Below are positions 1 to 9,083 of a stretch of 53,968 nucleotides of DNA, piece by piece. The notes under the pieces are model-generated. The model had not been told where the DNA came from. It worked only from the letters and a program-made list of their open reading frames with translations, and did no database searches. Location: the NCBI RefSeq assembly GCF_900198625.1, contig NZ_FZPK01000002.1:1-53968 (forward strand), written 5' to 3'. The DNA is from Helicobacter rappini. GTDB lineage: Bacteria; Campylobacterota; Campylobacteria; Campylobacterales; Helicobacteraceae. The position numbers were made by a program, and so were the translations under genes. How positions within the stretch are numbered: the stretch's first letter is position 1; the number at the start of each line of letters is the position of its first letter.

Positions 1-225
1 TACAGAATCTATACAGGGGGATTCTCATGCAATAATAAAAGGAGAGAGACAAGAGCATATTGGGCGATGTTTTACGCAAAAAAAGTGGCAAAGGATATTG
101 ATGTATTTGCTGCTAATAATCATAGCACAACCGCAAACTCAAGCATATTTCTCAATGCTGATGAAAATATGACTTTTGACTCTTATCTAAACAGGTGCAT
201 GGGGGTTAGGATTCAAAGTTTATAG
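1..225 (+). CDS. 3' end of an unrecognised protein (partial)
   Basis: The first frame is open from the window edge for 74 codons to a TAG at 223-225. The fragment is hydrophilic with no membrane segment. It contains an aromatic patch (AYWAMFYAKK) and ends NRCMGVRIQSL. Two cysteines lie near residues 10 and 67. I do not recognise the family. It converges on infB, which ends only 28 bp away, where related genomes usually have rbfA on the infB strand. That suggests a lineage-specific gene next to a conserved operon. The amino-acid pattern looks like real protein, but with only the tail visible this call is moderate. Confidence 0.5.
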   Translation, partial: YRIYTGGFSCNNKRRETRAYWAMFYAKKVAKDIDVFAANNHSTTANSSIFLNADENMTFDSYLNRCMGVRIQSL

Positions 226-252
226 CACCTAAACATATATGGAATCCAAATC

Positions 253-3105
253 TCACAACACCCTTTGTTTTTCAATCTCTTTGTAGATTTCAAATTCATC
301 TTGTGCCAAAATATCATTAAAGCCTTCAAGCATAATGCCGCATTCATAGCCTTTACTCACCTCTTTTACATCATCTTTAAATCGTTTGAGACTTGCTATC
401 TTGCCACTCCATAGCACTACACCATTGCGTAAAACTCTCACACTTAAATTCTTTTCAACCTTGCCATCAAGCACCATACAACCTGCAATAGTCCCAAGCT
501 TTGCTACCACAAAAGTCTCTCTTACACTCACATTACCCACGACTTCTTCTTCGATAATAGGCGACATAAGCCCGCTTAATAAGGCTTTCATATCATCGAT
601 TAAATCATAAATAATCGCATAGCTTTTAATGGTAATGCCTAAGTCTTTTGCAAGGTTTTTAATCTCATTTGTTGGGCGGACATTAAAGCCTAGCACGACA
701 CAATTGCTACTTGCATTTGCTAAGTCTAGATCGCTTTGTGTGATTCCACCGATACCAAAGCTAATGACATTGATTTCTACTTCTTGATTATTTAGCCCTT
801 CTAGGCTTGCTTTAATAGCTTCAAGGCTTCCTTGCGTATCAGCACGCAAGATAACAGGCACACTTTTAATCTGTCCTTTTGCCACCATTGAGCTTAACTC
901 ATCAAAGGTTACTTTTGTGCTTTTGCTGAGTTGTTTTTGCCTTAAATATGCACTTCTTTTGTTTGCCATCTCTCTTGCGATAGAATCATTTTCTACCACT
1001 TGCAGCAAAGCCCCTGCACTTGGCACTTCTGATAGTCCAGTGATTTGTGCTACACCGCTTGGCTCTAGTCTAGTAATGCTTTTGCCCGTGTCATCTTTTA
1101 GCGTCCTTACCTTACCATAGGCAGTATCTGCCACAATGCTTTGCCCGATTTCTAGCACACCCTGCTGCACGATAATAGTCGCCACAGACCCTTTACCTAC
1201 CTGCTGACTACCCTCTAGCACAATAGCTTTTGCTTTAGCCTTTTTACTTGCCCTTAATTCTAGAATCTCTGCTTGTATAAGGATTGTTTCTAAAAGCACA
1301 TCTACGCCTTCACCTGTCTTTGCACTGATAGGGATAAACTCATATTCACCGCCCCAATCCATAGGTGTAAAGCCAAGCTCCGCACACTCTGCTTTTAGCT
1401 TATCTGGATTTGCACCTTCTTTATCCATTTTATTCATAGCGATAATGATTTGCACATTCGCAGATTTTGCGTGATTTAGGGCTTCAATACTTTGTTGTTT
1501 TACCCCATCATCTGCGGCTATTACAATGATAGCTATGTCTGTAACTTGTGCGCCACGACTTCTCATCTGTGCGAATGCTTCATGTCCGGGCGTATCAATG
1601 AAGCTTATCCATTTATCATTTTTTTGCACCATATATGCACCAATATGCTGGGTGATTCCCCCTGCTTCGCTACTTGCAATGCGTGAGTTTCTAATATAAT
1701 CTAGCAGTGAAGTCTTACCATGATCTACATGTCCCATAATCGTAACAACAGGCGGTCTATGCTCTAAATCAGATTCTATAATCTCTTCCTCTTCGACTAA
1801 AGGCACATTTGCTTGAATGCTTACATCAATATTGTATTCACTTGCTAGAATCTCGATTGTATCCTTATCAAGGAAGTCATTTTTTAGCATTTTCACACCA
1901 AGCAAAAAGAGTTTGCCAAGCACATTGCCTAACTCTAGATTTGCCTTTTCAGCAAACTCATATACGCGTATCTCTTCAGGTAATACAAGTGAAGTTATGG
2001 CTTCAGTTTGTTCTTTACCTTTATTATTACGCATTTTTTTACCCTTGCCTTTTGAAGGTCTAGCAATTGAGCCTTCTTTCATCCATGGGCTATAGCGATT
2101 GACTTTAATCTTATCGTTTAGCTCATTTTTCTTCACCCTTTCTTCTTCAAAACTCTCTTTTGGGCTATTATCTTCATATAAATCAATAAGCATGATTTCA
2201 TCTTGCTCATCATCATAGCCAAAGCCGCCCATATCGCGTTCCATGCTGATGATATGTGAAGAGTGCTTTTGCTGCGGTTTATTTGTGTTTTTGTCCTTTT
2301 TCTTTTTTACCTTTTCTTTGCGTTCAACATTCTTTAAGGTATCAAGTATTTGTGTAGCGCTACGCAAACTAGAATTTGAATCATCTTTCTTTTTGCTTGT
2401 AGTTTGGACTTCGTCATTTTTACTGATTACACGGATTGCACTTATTCGTGGTTTTTTTAACTGACTTGGGTCTATTCCTTGTGGGAGTTCAGAATCTCTT
2501 TTTGCCTCTGTGCTTGGTGTAGATTCTATAGGCTTTATTGGTGCTTCTTGCTTTGTTTCTTTTAATGTTGTTTCTGTGTGTATGGTTTCTTTAGCTGTTG
2601 TTTCGATGATGGCTGTGCTGGATTGCTCTTTTTTTATCGTATTTTCTGTTTGTGTTTTAGCTACTACTTTTTGTGGCTCTTCATCACTCCTTCTTACAAT
2701 CTGGATAGATTTTTTAGGTTTAATATCACTTGTTTGCACCGCTTTTGGTGTAGCTTGTGTTTCATCTTTGTTTAATGTTTCTTGTGTATCTTTTTTGGTT
2801 GATTTTTGCTTTTTTGTGGTTTTTTGTGCTGTAATGTCAGTTTCTGCTTCAGTTTGTGCGTCATCATTTTTATCTGTTTTTTTAGCCTTAGAATCTTTTT
2901 TAGCCTTTGTTTTTTCAGTCGCTGGCACAAAACCATCAGGCAAACTTCCTGTTGTAATGTAGTTATAAAGCATTTCTGCTTCTTCTGTCGTAATGGTGCT
3001 TGATACATTCCGCACTTTAAAACCTAGCTCTTTAGCTTTATCGAGTATATCTTTTGGATTTTTTGCAGCTTCATCTGCGATTTCTTTAATACTTACTTTT
3101 GACAT
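253..3105 (-). CDS. infB: translation initiation factor IF-2
   Basis: GTPase that brings initiator fMet-tRNA to the 30S subunit and promotes 50S joining. At 950 residues it is somewhat longer than E. coli IF-2, because of a long Lys/Thr/Glu/Gln-rich N-terminal half (about residues 50-350). A conserved IF2_N motif ([11 protein letters not shown]) lies at the start. The G domain begins near residue 455 with GHVDHGKTS, then DTPGHEAF and NKMD. The domain II, III and C-terminal tRNA-binding regions follow in normal order. The ATG overlaps the upstream ylxR-like gene by 13 bp, so translation is probably coupled. The low-complexity N-terminal region is the variable part of the family. Confidence 0.98.
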   Translation of the reverse strand: MSKVSIKEIADEAAKNPKDILDKAKELGFKVRNVSSTITTEEAEMLYNYITTGSLPDGFVPATEKTKAKKDSKAKKTDKNDDAQTEAETDITAQKTTKKQKSTKKDTQETLNKDETQATPKAVQTSDIKPKKSIQIVRRSDEEPQKVVAKTQTENTIKKEQSSTAIIETTAKETIHTETTLKETKQEAPIKPIESTPSTEAKRDSELPQGIDPSQLKKPRISAIRVISKNDEVQTTSKKKDDSNSSLRSATQILDTLKNVERKEKVKKKKDKNTNKPQQKHSSHIISMERDMGGFGYDDEQDEIMLIDLYEDNSPKESFEEERVKKNELNDKIKVNRYSPWMKEGSIARPSKGKGKKMRNNKGKEQTEAITSLVLPEEIRVYEFAEKANLELGNVLGKLFLLGVKMLKNDFLDKDTIEILASEYNIDVSIQANVPLVEEEEIIESDLEHRPPVVTIMGHVDHGKTSLLDYIRNSRIASSEAGGITQHIGAYMVQKNDKWISFIDTPGHEAFAQMRSRGAQVTDIAIIVIAADDGVKQQSIEALNHAKSANVQIIIAMNKMDKEGANPDKLKAECAELGFTPMDWGGEYEFIPISAKTGEGVDVLLETILIQAEILELRASKKAKAKAIVLEGSQQVGKGSVATIIVQQGVLEIGQSIVADTAYGKVRTLKDDTGKSITRLEPSGVAQITGLSEVPSAGALLQVVENDSIAREMANKRSAYLRQKQLSKSTKVTFDELSSMVAKGQIKSVPVILRADTQGSLEAIKASLEGLNNQEVEINVISFGIGGITQSDLDLANASSNCVVLGFNVRPTNEIKNLAKDLGITIKSYAIIYDLIDDMKALLSGLMSPIIEEEVVGNVSVRETFVVAKLGTIAGCMVLDGKVEKNLSVRVLRNGVVLWSGKIASLKRFKDDVKEVSKGYECGIMLEGFNDILAQDEFEIYKEIEKQRVL

Positions 3106-3362
3106 ATTTGTGCTATCTCCTCGATTTGTTCTTGCAGATTCTCTGCTTTTTTAACAATCCTTTTAATAATTTGCTGTGTTTTGCGTTGTGGCAAACACAT
3201 ATAGCATACATAAAAACTTCGCCCGCTACCATCATAAAGTTGCAATGCAGATTCTAAAACCTTAAATCGTATGAGATTTTTTTGCAAATCCCTTTGTCTG
3301 CATACAACACACATACGCACACTTTTTGTAGCATAGTATCGTGTAACCTTACTCACATGCAC
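3093..3362 (-). CDS. YlxR-family (DUF448) RNA-binding-type protein
   Basis: Small basic protein of 89 residues with the YlxR signature: an RMCVVCRQR motif near the N-terminus, then LIRF, then DGSGRSFYVC followed by CLPQR. YlxR proteins sit next to infB in many bacteria and are thought to bind nucleic acid; proposed roles include RNase P or ribosome assembly. Two CxxC pairs are visible (CVVC and CYMC), which could bind a metal. It lies between thrB (its ATG abuts the thrB stop) and infB (13 bp overlap), the same order as HP1050-HP1049-HP1048 in H. pylori. Family assignment is good; molecular function is not established. Confidence 0.88.
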   Translation of the reverse strand: MHVSKVTRYYATKSVRMCVVCRQRDLQKNLIRFKVLESALQLYDGSGRSFYVCYMCLPQRKTQQIIKRIVKKAENLQEQIEEIAQICQK

Positions 3363-4256
3363 CTATCCTTTCTCAATCTTAACACCATCATTGTCAAAAT
3401 CAAGTGTTAAAACGCGAAATTTTGAGAATCTAGACATAAGTTGCTTTGCTAATCGCCTTGCATCATCGCTATAACATAGATTAAACATAGAAGAGCCACT
3501 GCCAGAAAGTGTGCTCATAAGCGCACCATTTTGCAAAGCATGTTTTTGAATCTCAAAAAGTATGGGAAAGGTTGCCATACGAACTTGCTCGTGCATTCTA
3601 TCAAGTGAGCCCTCACGCAGTAAATCCCATCTTTGCATACCAAAGGCAAGGCTTAAAACCGAAGCATGAGAGAGATTAAAGACACAATCTTGCACACTAT
3701 AAGCTTTTGGCAATACGCCTCTTGCTTTTTTGGTAGACATAGGCTGATAGGGGACTACCATTACAGCTTTAAGATTCTTTGGCATATTTTGTCGCAAATA
3801 GACTACTTTTGATTTATTATTATGTGTCTTTAAAAAACTTGCATTAAAGCCGCCCATAGTCGCTGGTGTGATATTATCAGGGTGATTTTCATGATGCAAA
3901 GACAGATTTAATACTTCATCTTTATTTGGTATTTTTCCTGCCATTTTAAACGCACTAAAAATCGCCCCAACAATAATAGCACTCGATGATCCCATACCCC
4001 TTGCCACAGGTATATTATTTTGAAATGTAAAGTGAAATTGGGACTTGCCACCAAGCTTTTTATATGTGTGCATAAAGATTCTTACAAATGTATTATCTTG
4101 CGTGAAATGTGGATTCATCTTCCCTTCACCGCTGATGGTAATATGCTGTTCTTTTGCTTCTTCTATGCTAAAATAATTGCGAAACCCTAATGATATGCCT
4201 AGACAATCAAATCCCGGTCCTAAATTTGCACTGGTAGCAGGCACTGAAAAATTCAA
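3363..4256 (-). CDS. thrB: homoserine kinase
   Basis: GHMP-family kinase of 297 residues that phosphorylates L-homoserine with ATP, giving O-phosphohomoserine for threonine synthesis in the cytoplasm. Visible signatures are the N-terminal substrate segment PATSANLGPGFDCLG, the ATP-binding motif PVARGMGSSSA near residue 90, and the C-terminal glycine-rich motif STLSGSGSSMF. Length is normal for the family. It is the first gene of a tight minus-strand operon with ylxR and infB, a pairing also found in H. pylori although the functions are unrelated. Confidence 0.96.
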   Translation of the reverse strand: MNFSVPATSANLGPGFDCLGISLGFRNYFSIEEAKEQHITISGEGKMNPHFTQDNTFVRIFMHTYKKLGGKSQFHFTFQNNIPVARGMGSSSAIIVGAIFSAFKMAGKIPNKDEVLNLSLHHENHPDNITPATMGGFNASFLKTHNNKSKVVYLRQNMPKNLKAVMVVPYQPMSTKKARGVLPKAYSVQDCVFNLSHASVLSLAFGMQRWDLLREGSLDRMHEQVRMATFPILFEIQKHALQNGALMSTLSGSGSSMFNLCYSDDARRLAKQLMSRFSKFRVLTLDFDNDGVKIEKG

Positions 4257-4347
4257 ACTTCAATTCTCCATATTTTTAATCTGTTTTTAAGGTTACAAGG
4301 CTTTTGTAAAGATATCGTGGTATTATAGCAAAGGATTCTCTATTTTA

Positions 4348-4824
4348 CTACAAATAAAACAAAGCAGAAGCTACAAATAAGCCGATATTAAACACGCAAC
4401 AAAATGCAAGCACAACAATAAAGCGGACAATGCTAACCCACCATGTATGTCGTCCAAAATTTTTCCTAGCCTTAAAAGGCTTTGTGCTAACTAACCCCAA
4501 GAGATAAAATATAAGCAATATAATAATGCTAGAAAATGATAAAATAATTTGTGAGTGAAGTGCAGCACTAAGCTTTATCTGCTCCATATCCGTGTGTGAA
4601 TTGACAAGATAGATAAAGGTTATAACACAAGAGAGAATCCAAGCAAATAATATCTGTAAATTTAGAATCTTATATGATGAAAAAACACTCATAAGCAGCA
4701 TCACACAGCAAAATAAAGCAATCGTAATAATATAGATAAAAGGCGAGTCGTGTAACAAAAACACAATCTGGTCTATATGAATGAGTGAAGTGATAGTTTG
4801 AAAAAGATTAGCTAAAAAATCCAT
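4348..4824 (-). CDS. small integral membrane protein, unknown function
   Basis: A 158-residue hydrophobic protein with about four predicted membrane helices: near the N-terminus (IYIITIALFCCVMLLMSVF), around ILFAWILSCVITFIYLV, around IILSFSSIIILLIFYLLGLV, and the C-terminal IVRFIVVLAFCCVFNIGLFV. A basic loop containing KARKNFGRHTWW precedes the last helix. I chose the ATG at 4824 because AAGGAA lies 6-7 bases upstream; an earlier in-frame ATG at 4854 has no ribosome binding site. It lies upstream of thrB on the same strand, separated by 91 bp. I do not recognise the family, and nothing nearby indicates a role. Confidence 0.7.
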   Translation of the reverse strand: MDFLANLFQTITSLIHIDQIVFLLHDSPFIYIITIALFCCVMLLMSVFSSYKILNLQILFAWILSCVITFIYLVNSHTDMEQIKLSAALHSQIILSFSSIIILLIFYLLGLVSTKPFKARKNFGRHTWWVSIVRFIVVLAFCCVFNIGLFVASALFYL

Positions 4825-4854
4825 ATATTTCCTTGAGCTTATGTGATAAAGCAT

Positions 4855-5199
4855 TGTTGTATTTAACTAAGTAAAGAAACTAGACTTAGAATCTTTAAAA
4901 CATGCTTTATAAGTTCTCATTATATCTAAATTTTATATCAACTTCTTAACCCTCAGCATGCTTTATCTTAGAATTTAGTGAGATTGTATTTACATTGAGT
5001 AAGCAAGATAATGATTTTATGTTTTTTCATGAATGATGGTAAATAAACACCGCTTAAATGCTAAAGACTTGCAAATCATTCGAACCAAACTATATAGATT
5101 TCGGGTAATTCTAATGCGCTCCAAAACAACCTTGCATTTATTTGGCTAACACCTTCTTATGATTCCACATAAACATGATAAATCGCACTTTTCAATACT
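4855..5199. other. AT-rich intergenic stretch, no gene seen
   Basis: About 345 bases with no convincing reading frame on either strand. The decamer CATGCTTTAT occurs twice (around 4905 and 4978). It probably belongs to the same decaying segment as the pseudogene remnants to its right. Confidence 0.5.
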
Positions 5200-5690
5200 T
5201 TAATCTAATTTATTGCAATATCTTTCCATGATTTTAGCGAATTCGGGCGGTATTAAATCAAATATAGAGTGGATGGTAAATACAGAATGCTGGCATATAT
5301 ACATCTAAAATAATAAAATTAAAGTTCTTATACCAATACAAAAACTTCCATATCACCAAAGATTCTAGATGAAACTATACTTAACCGCATTATGAGCCTA
5401 GCATATAAGTATCCAAGTGACACAATGCAATAAAGATGATTTTCCATCTGTAATGATATTTTATAAGCCCAGCAGCATCAAATCTTATAGCGCCGACCAT
5501 TGAGGCTTCTACACAATAATAATATTGATGGAATGCTTTAAGTTCTAAAATCCCATCCGCAATAGCTGTAACCACTATGGTTATCATGAATGGTAATGAC
5601 ATACTGTGTCTTTTCATAAGATATAATATCCAGCATAATATAAGCCAAAATCATTGCAATATTAACTCATATTTTACAGATTCTTTTTCC
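5200..5690 (-). pseudogene. decayed membrane-protein gene, family not recognised
   Basis: Coding-like pieces survive in different minus-strand frames. From high to low coordinates they are: a hydrophobic piece (IAMILAYIMLDIISYEK) around 5620-5670; an open frame at 5390-5617 with hydrophobic stretches (SLPFMITIVVTAIADGI, WKIIFIALCHL); and a short tail (IFDLIPPEFAKIMERY) ending at a TAA at 5200-5202. The pieces are separated by stops and frameshifts. The 75-codon open frame could be called as a small gene, but the flanking remnants argue that it is a fragment of a larger broken gene. I cannot name the ancestral product. Confidence 0.45.
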
Positions 5691-5723
5691 TACAAAGTTT
5701 TACAAGCTTTTATATTTTAGTGA

Positions 5724-6518
5724 CTACCTTAAAGTTTGCTGCAAAGATTCTATTTCTTGCATACTATATCCAGCCTCTAGTCTTGCCTCTATATTTGGAA
5801 TCTTGCCTATGATATTAAAGTCATAGCCTTGCAATATCTCACATAAACTGCGATTATCGTTATAAAGCTTTTGTGCGTAATTGAGCCATTTTACACCTTT
5901 TGAGACATGCCCTATTTCATCATGTAAGATTCTATCAAGTGCAGCAAGAATCTGTGATTTTAGCGGTGTTTGTGCTTGTTCTATCTTCTTTCTTACAAAT
6001 GGATTTGCATCAAGTCCTAAGGCTTCTAAGCCCTTATGCACGAGTGCCATACGATCAATTAAAGTCTGTGTGCTTTGCATAGCGCAAAACAGATTATCAT
6101 GCACGAAAAAATCCCCATAGTTATACCCGATCTCTTTTAGTAAAGATTCTAAAAGCTTAAAATGCAAAACCTCTTCACCAGCAAGAGTGATAAAATCATA
6201 ATAATATTCAAGCGGTAAATGTCGAAAACGATATGCCGCATCAAGCCCTAAATCAATCGCATTGTATTCTATATGTGCGACTGAATGCAGGATTTTTGCT
6301 AGGGCTTCTTTTGAGTTTCCGCCCTTTGGTCTTTGCAAACGCGTAGGGTGTATAACCTTGCAAAAAGGGGCATAAGAAGGTGTTTTTATACTCTTAATTT
6401 CAATATCATGCTGCATATTATATGTGTAGAAATTTGCCTGTAAATATTCTACTTTTTGTAATTTTAAATCAATTTGCGTAGTGGTGAGTGCATCAAAAAC
6501 TGCGGTAAAAAACTCCAT
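5724..6518 (-). CDS. DUF455 ferritin-like protein
   Basis: A 264-residue protein of the DUF455 family, a ferritin-like four-helix fold expected to hold a di-iron centre. The likely metal ligands are visible: a helix containing HSVAHIEYNAIDL, a helix containing AGEEVLHF (an E-x2-H pair), and a later helix containing HDEIGHV (a second E-x2-H pair). The conserved RPKGGN segment just before the first helix fits the family. The biochemical role is not known; oxidase or hydroxylase chemistry is a guess from the fold. It stands alone, between decayed DNA and the DHH gene on the same strand. Confidence 0.85.
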   Translation of the reverse strand: MEFFTAVFDALTTTQIDLKLQKVEYLQANFYTYNMQHDIEIKSIKTPSYAPFCKVIHPTRLQRPKGGNSKEALAKILHSVAHIEYNAIDLGLDAAYRFRHLPLEYYYDFITLAGEEVLHFKLLESLLKEIGYNYGDFFVHDNLFCAMQSTQTLIDRMALVHKGLEALGLDANPFVRKKIEQAQTPLKSQILAALDRILHDEIGHVSKGVKWLNYAQKLYNDNRSLCEILQGYDFNIIGKIPNIEARLEAGYSMQEIESLQQTLR

Positions 6519-6713
6519 TTATGCTCCATTTCTATCTTTCAGATTCTAACATAACATTGGTGCAAGGTGTAATTAGGACTTTGGCGTGAGATTCACATTT
6601 ATGTTTTAAGAGAGAATTAAGATCTAAAGTTGCATTGCAAACTTTGCTGCTTCAACATGACAATTACTGCAATTATATTTCAAAAACCCACAATATAAAA
6701 TACTATAATACCC

Positions 6714-7883
6714 CTACAATTCCCACTCGTCTTTCATTTGCAAATGTCCTTGCACTTGCGTTTTAATGTCATCATACACAAAGCTCTCTCTAAAACTATC
6801 AATTCGACCGCCGCTTGCATTCTTATGTCCGCCGCCATTAAAGCACATTTGACTTAATGCACTTACATCGCAATTCCCATTTGATCGCAAACTCACATTA
6901 CCCCTATTGCTTACATCCATGTAAAAATCAAACTCTTCATTCTCTTGCAAAAACTTATTTGCCACAACAGAAATGCCACCCATGCCATAGCTTAGAAAGC
7001 CAACCTTATCTTCAAAATACACCTTGCATTGCTCTTTCTTTGTCTCAAGCAGTTTGACTTGTGCGCGTGAGATGATATTATCCATTGTTTCACTATCTTT
7101 ATTTCCGCCTAGCACTTCTTTTTTGATAAAAAATAGCGCATTATCAAAGCCCACTTCATCGAAAGCTTTTCCATCGATTAAACCGCCGCTTTTTTCTGTG
7201 CTATATTCAATGAAAAAGTTACGCGCAAAATCTAGTAATTTAAGCTTATAATTTCTATTTTCATCATCAAACATAAAGCGATTAAACTCATTACTTGATG
7301 CAATAAGACTCATAGCCACCTTGCCAAACTCAAAGCCAAAGCCATCTTCAAGCCATATATCCACAGAGTTAATCATCTCAACGATAGGCTTTAGCCACTG
7401 CTGCACAGAAGTATCTAAGCCAAAGCGATCTAGCAAATATTCATAAGTAATCTTTGTTGCACAGCGATTAATATCAAGATAATACCAGCTATACATATTC
7501 GCACTCTCTTCGCCTGTAGCATGATGGTCTAGCAGCACAATCTCAACATCTACTTGTGCCATTTTTAGCTCTTTTACTTGTTCGCTTAGAAATTTTGATT
7601 CATTTAGTGTGAGATTTAAATCTGTGATAAGGATTATAAACTGCTCTTTTTGCGGGGTGCTACTTTTCTCTCGCTCAACTTTTACTGGTTTGCCAAATAG
7701 CATACTCACATTTTCTGTTTGTGCCTTGTGAGATTCTATATCACGCAAAATAGCTTGTAATCTCACCATGACTTCTCTGCCATAGTTTGCATTATAGAAT
7801 GTAATGTCTTTGAAAAATTCACGCGAAACAAACTGACAGCCATAGCCATCTAAATCGATATGTGATAAATGATAAACTTTCAT
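6714..7883 (-). CDS. DHH-family phosphoesterase
   Basis: A 389-residue cytoplasmic DHH/DHHA1 phosphoesterase. Motif I appears as SHIDLDGYG at residues 7-15, motif II as LITDLNL, and the DHH motif itself as LLDHHATGEES. The C-terminal DHHA1 substrate-binding domain carries GGGHKNASGG. The family comprises Mn-dependent enzymes acting on short oligonucleotides, cyclic dinucleotides or pyrophosphate, and the substrate here cannot be told from sequence. A 50-residue charged insertion between motif I and motif II contains a KSSTPQKE stretch. It is divergent from the NYN-domain gene across a 217-bp gap. Confidence 0.9.
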   Translation of the reverse strand: MKVYHLSHIDLDGYGCQFVSREFFKDITFYNANYGREVMVRLQAILRDIESHKAQTENVSMLFGKPVKVEREKSSTPQKEQFIILITDLNLTLNESKFLSEQVKELKMAQVDVEIVLLDHHATGEESANMYSWYYLDINRCATKITYEYLLDRFGLDTSVQQWLKPIVEMINSVDIWLEDGFGFEFGKVAMSLIASSNEFNRFMFDDENRNYKLKLLDFARNFFIEYSTEKSGGLIDGKAFDEVGFDNALFFIKKEVLGGNKDSETMDNIISRAQVKLLETKKEQCKVYFEDKVGFLSYGMGGISVVANKFLQENEEFDFYMDVSNRGNVSLRSNGNCDVSALSQMCFNGGGHKNASGGRIDSFRESFVYDDIKTQVQGHLQMKDEWEL

Positions 7884-8100
7884 AATAGCTCTTTTTGTAG
7901 AAAATATATTTAATCAATCCGTGAAATTATAGCAAAAAAGCTTACTATTGCAAACGAAAATAAGCGTTAAGTAAAAGTTCATTTATATTTACTTATTCAA
8001 AGATTTTAACAAATATTAGGCAAAATTTCATGTATCATTGTGAATAGAAATATGGTAACAACAAGTAGATTCTCACATTATAACATGGAGTAATACAATT

Positions 8101-8847
8101 ATGATAGCTATCTTATTTGATTGTGAAAATGTATCATCTACGCATATTCCCTTTATCCTTCAAAGATTAAAGCGATTTGGTAAAGTAGTCCTTAAGTATG
8201 CCTTTAAGGATTGGAGTAGGCAAAGCGATTGGACACAACAAGTGGTTGAAGAATATGGTATGATACCCATTCAGGTTTTTCGACACAAAAATTTTAAAAA
8301 TACCAGTGATTTAAAAATCCAAGCAAGTGCCTATAAGATTCTGTATGAAAGCAATATAGAGCATATCTGTATCGTCTCAAGCGATAGTGATTTTAGAGAT
8401 ATAGCCCTAGAGATTCAGGCAAAAGGTAAGATTTCAATTGGTTTTGGCGAGATGAAAACGCCAGAATCGCTGCAAAATGCCTATACGCATTTTATCCACC
8501 TACAAAGCAAAATAACGAATAATAACCAAGCAATCACCAATAAATCCGCCACAAATAAAACCCCCACTACTAATAGCAAACAAATATCTACAAAAAGTGC
8601 TACACCACCAAAACCTAAAGAATTAATGATTTTAGAAAATGCCATTCAAGCCCTGCAAGATAAACAAGGATTCTGTCAAGTTGCCAAGCTTGCAAGGTAT
8701 TTAGCACGGCAAGATAACACCTACACACTACAAGGAATCTTTAGGGCAAAAAAATGGGCAAATGTTTTTGATAGATACCCCTCAAATCTACATTACGAGC
8801 TTACCGGTAAAAATAACAGCACTCTTATTGTGTGTATTAAAAACTAA
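8101..8847 (+). CDS. NYN-domain ribonuclease-like protein with C-terminal OST-HTH/LOTUS domain
   Basis: A 248-residue protein. Residues 1-140 form a NYN (LabA/PIN-like) domain: the N-terminal IAILFDCENVS holds the first acidic residue, SDLKIQASA the next, and VSSDSDFRDIA the last acidic cluster, which is the usual metal-binding set. A Thr/Asn/Lys-rich linker (about 140-175) leads to a C-terminal domain (ILENAIQALQDKQGFCQV to the end) that fits the OST-HTH/LOTUS RNA-binding fold. This architecture implies RNA cleavage or RNA binding, but the target is unknown. The ATG follows GGAG by about 8 bases. It converges with the cjaA-like gene. Confidence 0.85.
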   Translation: MIAILFDCENVSSTHIPFILQRLKRFGKVVLKYAFKDWSRQSDWTQQVVEEYGMIPIQVFRHKNFKNTSDLKIQASAYKILYESNIEHICIVSSDSDFRDIALEIQAKGKISIGFGEMKTPESLQNAYTHFIHLQSKITNNNQAITNKSATNKTPTTNSKQISTKSATPPKPKELMILENAIQALQDKQGFCQVAKLARYLARQDNTYTLQGIFRAKKWANVFDRYPSNLHYELTGKNNSTLIVCIKN

Positions 8848-8936
8848 GAGTTAAAAGATTTAAAACACGAGAGTTTGTTGGGGTTAAATTTTGATATAAG
8901 CTAGTAAAGATTCTAATAGTTGGGGAGTTATAGATA

Positions 8937-8968
8937 AAAGGTTGCAGCAAATAAGTTGCTTACCTTTA
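8937..8968. terminator. imperfect hairpin between convergent genes
   Basis: The arms AAAGGT..AGCAA and TTGCT..ACCTTT can pair around a short loop, with an unpaired bulge. No clear T-run follows on either strand. It lies between the 3' ends of the NYN gene and the cjaA-like gene, where a terminator is expected. Weak call. Confidence 0.3.
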
Positions 8969-9032
8969 TTGCATTGCATGAATACCTAAGAATCTTTTAG
9001 AGTATTGTGGAAAGTAGTTTTACGCAACGATA

Positions 9033-9056
9033 CTAGAGATTCCATAGAATCTCTAG
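9033..9056. terminator. perfect 10-bp stem-loop between convergent genes
   Basis: CTAGAGATTC and GAATCTCTAG are perfect inverted repeats around a CATA loop. The stem is built from two copies of the window's common AGATTC/GAATCT word in opposite orientation. It ends 27 bp past the cjaA-like stop on that gene's strand. No T-tract follows, so it could act as a processing or mRNA 3'-end protection structure rather than a classic intrinsic terminator. Confidence 0.4.
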
Positions 9057-9083
9057 CGAACATTAAGATTCTAAGACCTAAAA

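Noticed and set aside
2510-2962. Plus-strand open frame of 150 codons opposite infB
   Set aside because: Antisense of the Lys/Thr-rich part of IF-2; the Val/Ser/Phe-rich product is a composition artefact.
5390-5617. 75-codon frame as an intact small gene
   Set aside because: Flanking pieces in other frames look like parts of the same broken protein and there is no clear ribosome binding site.
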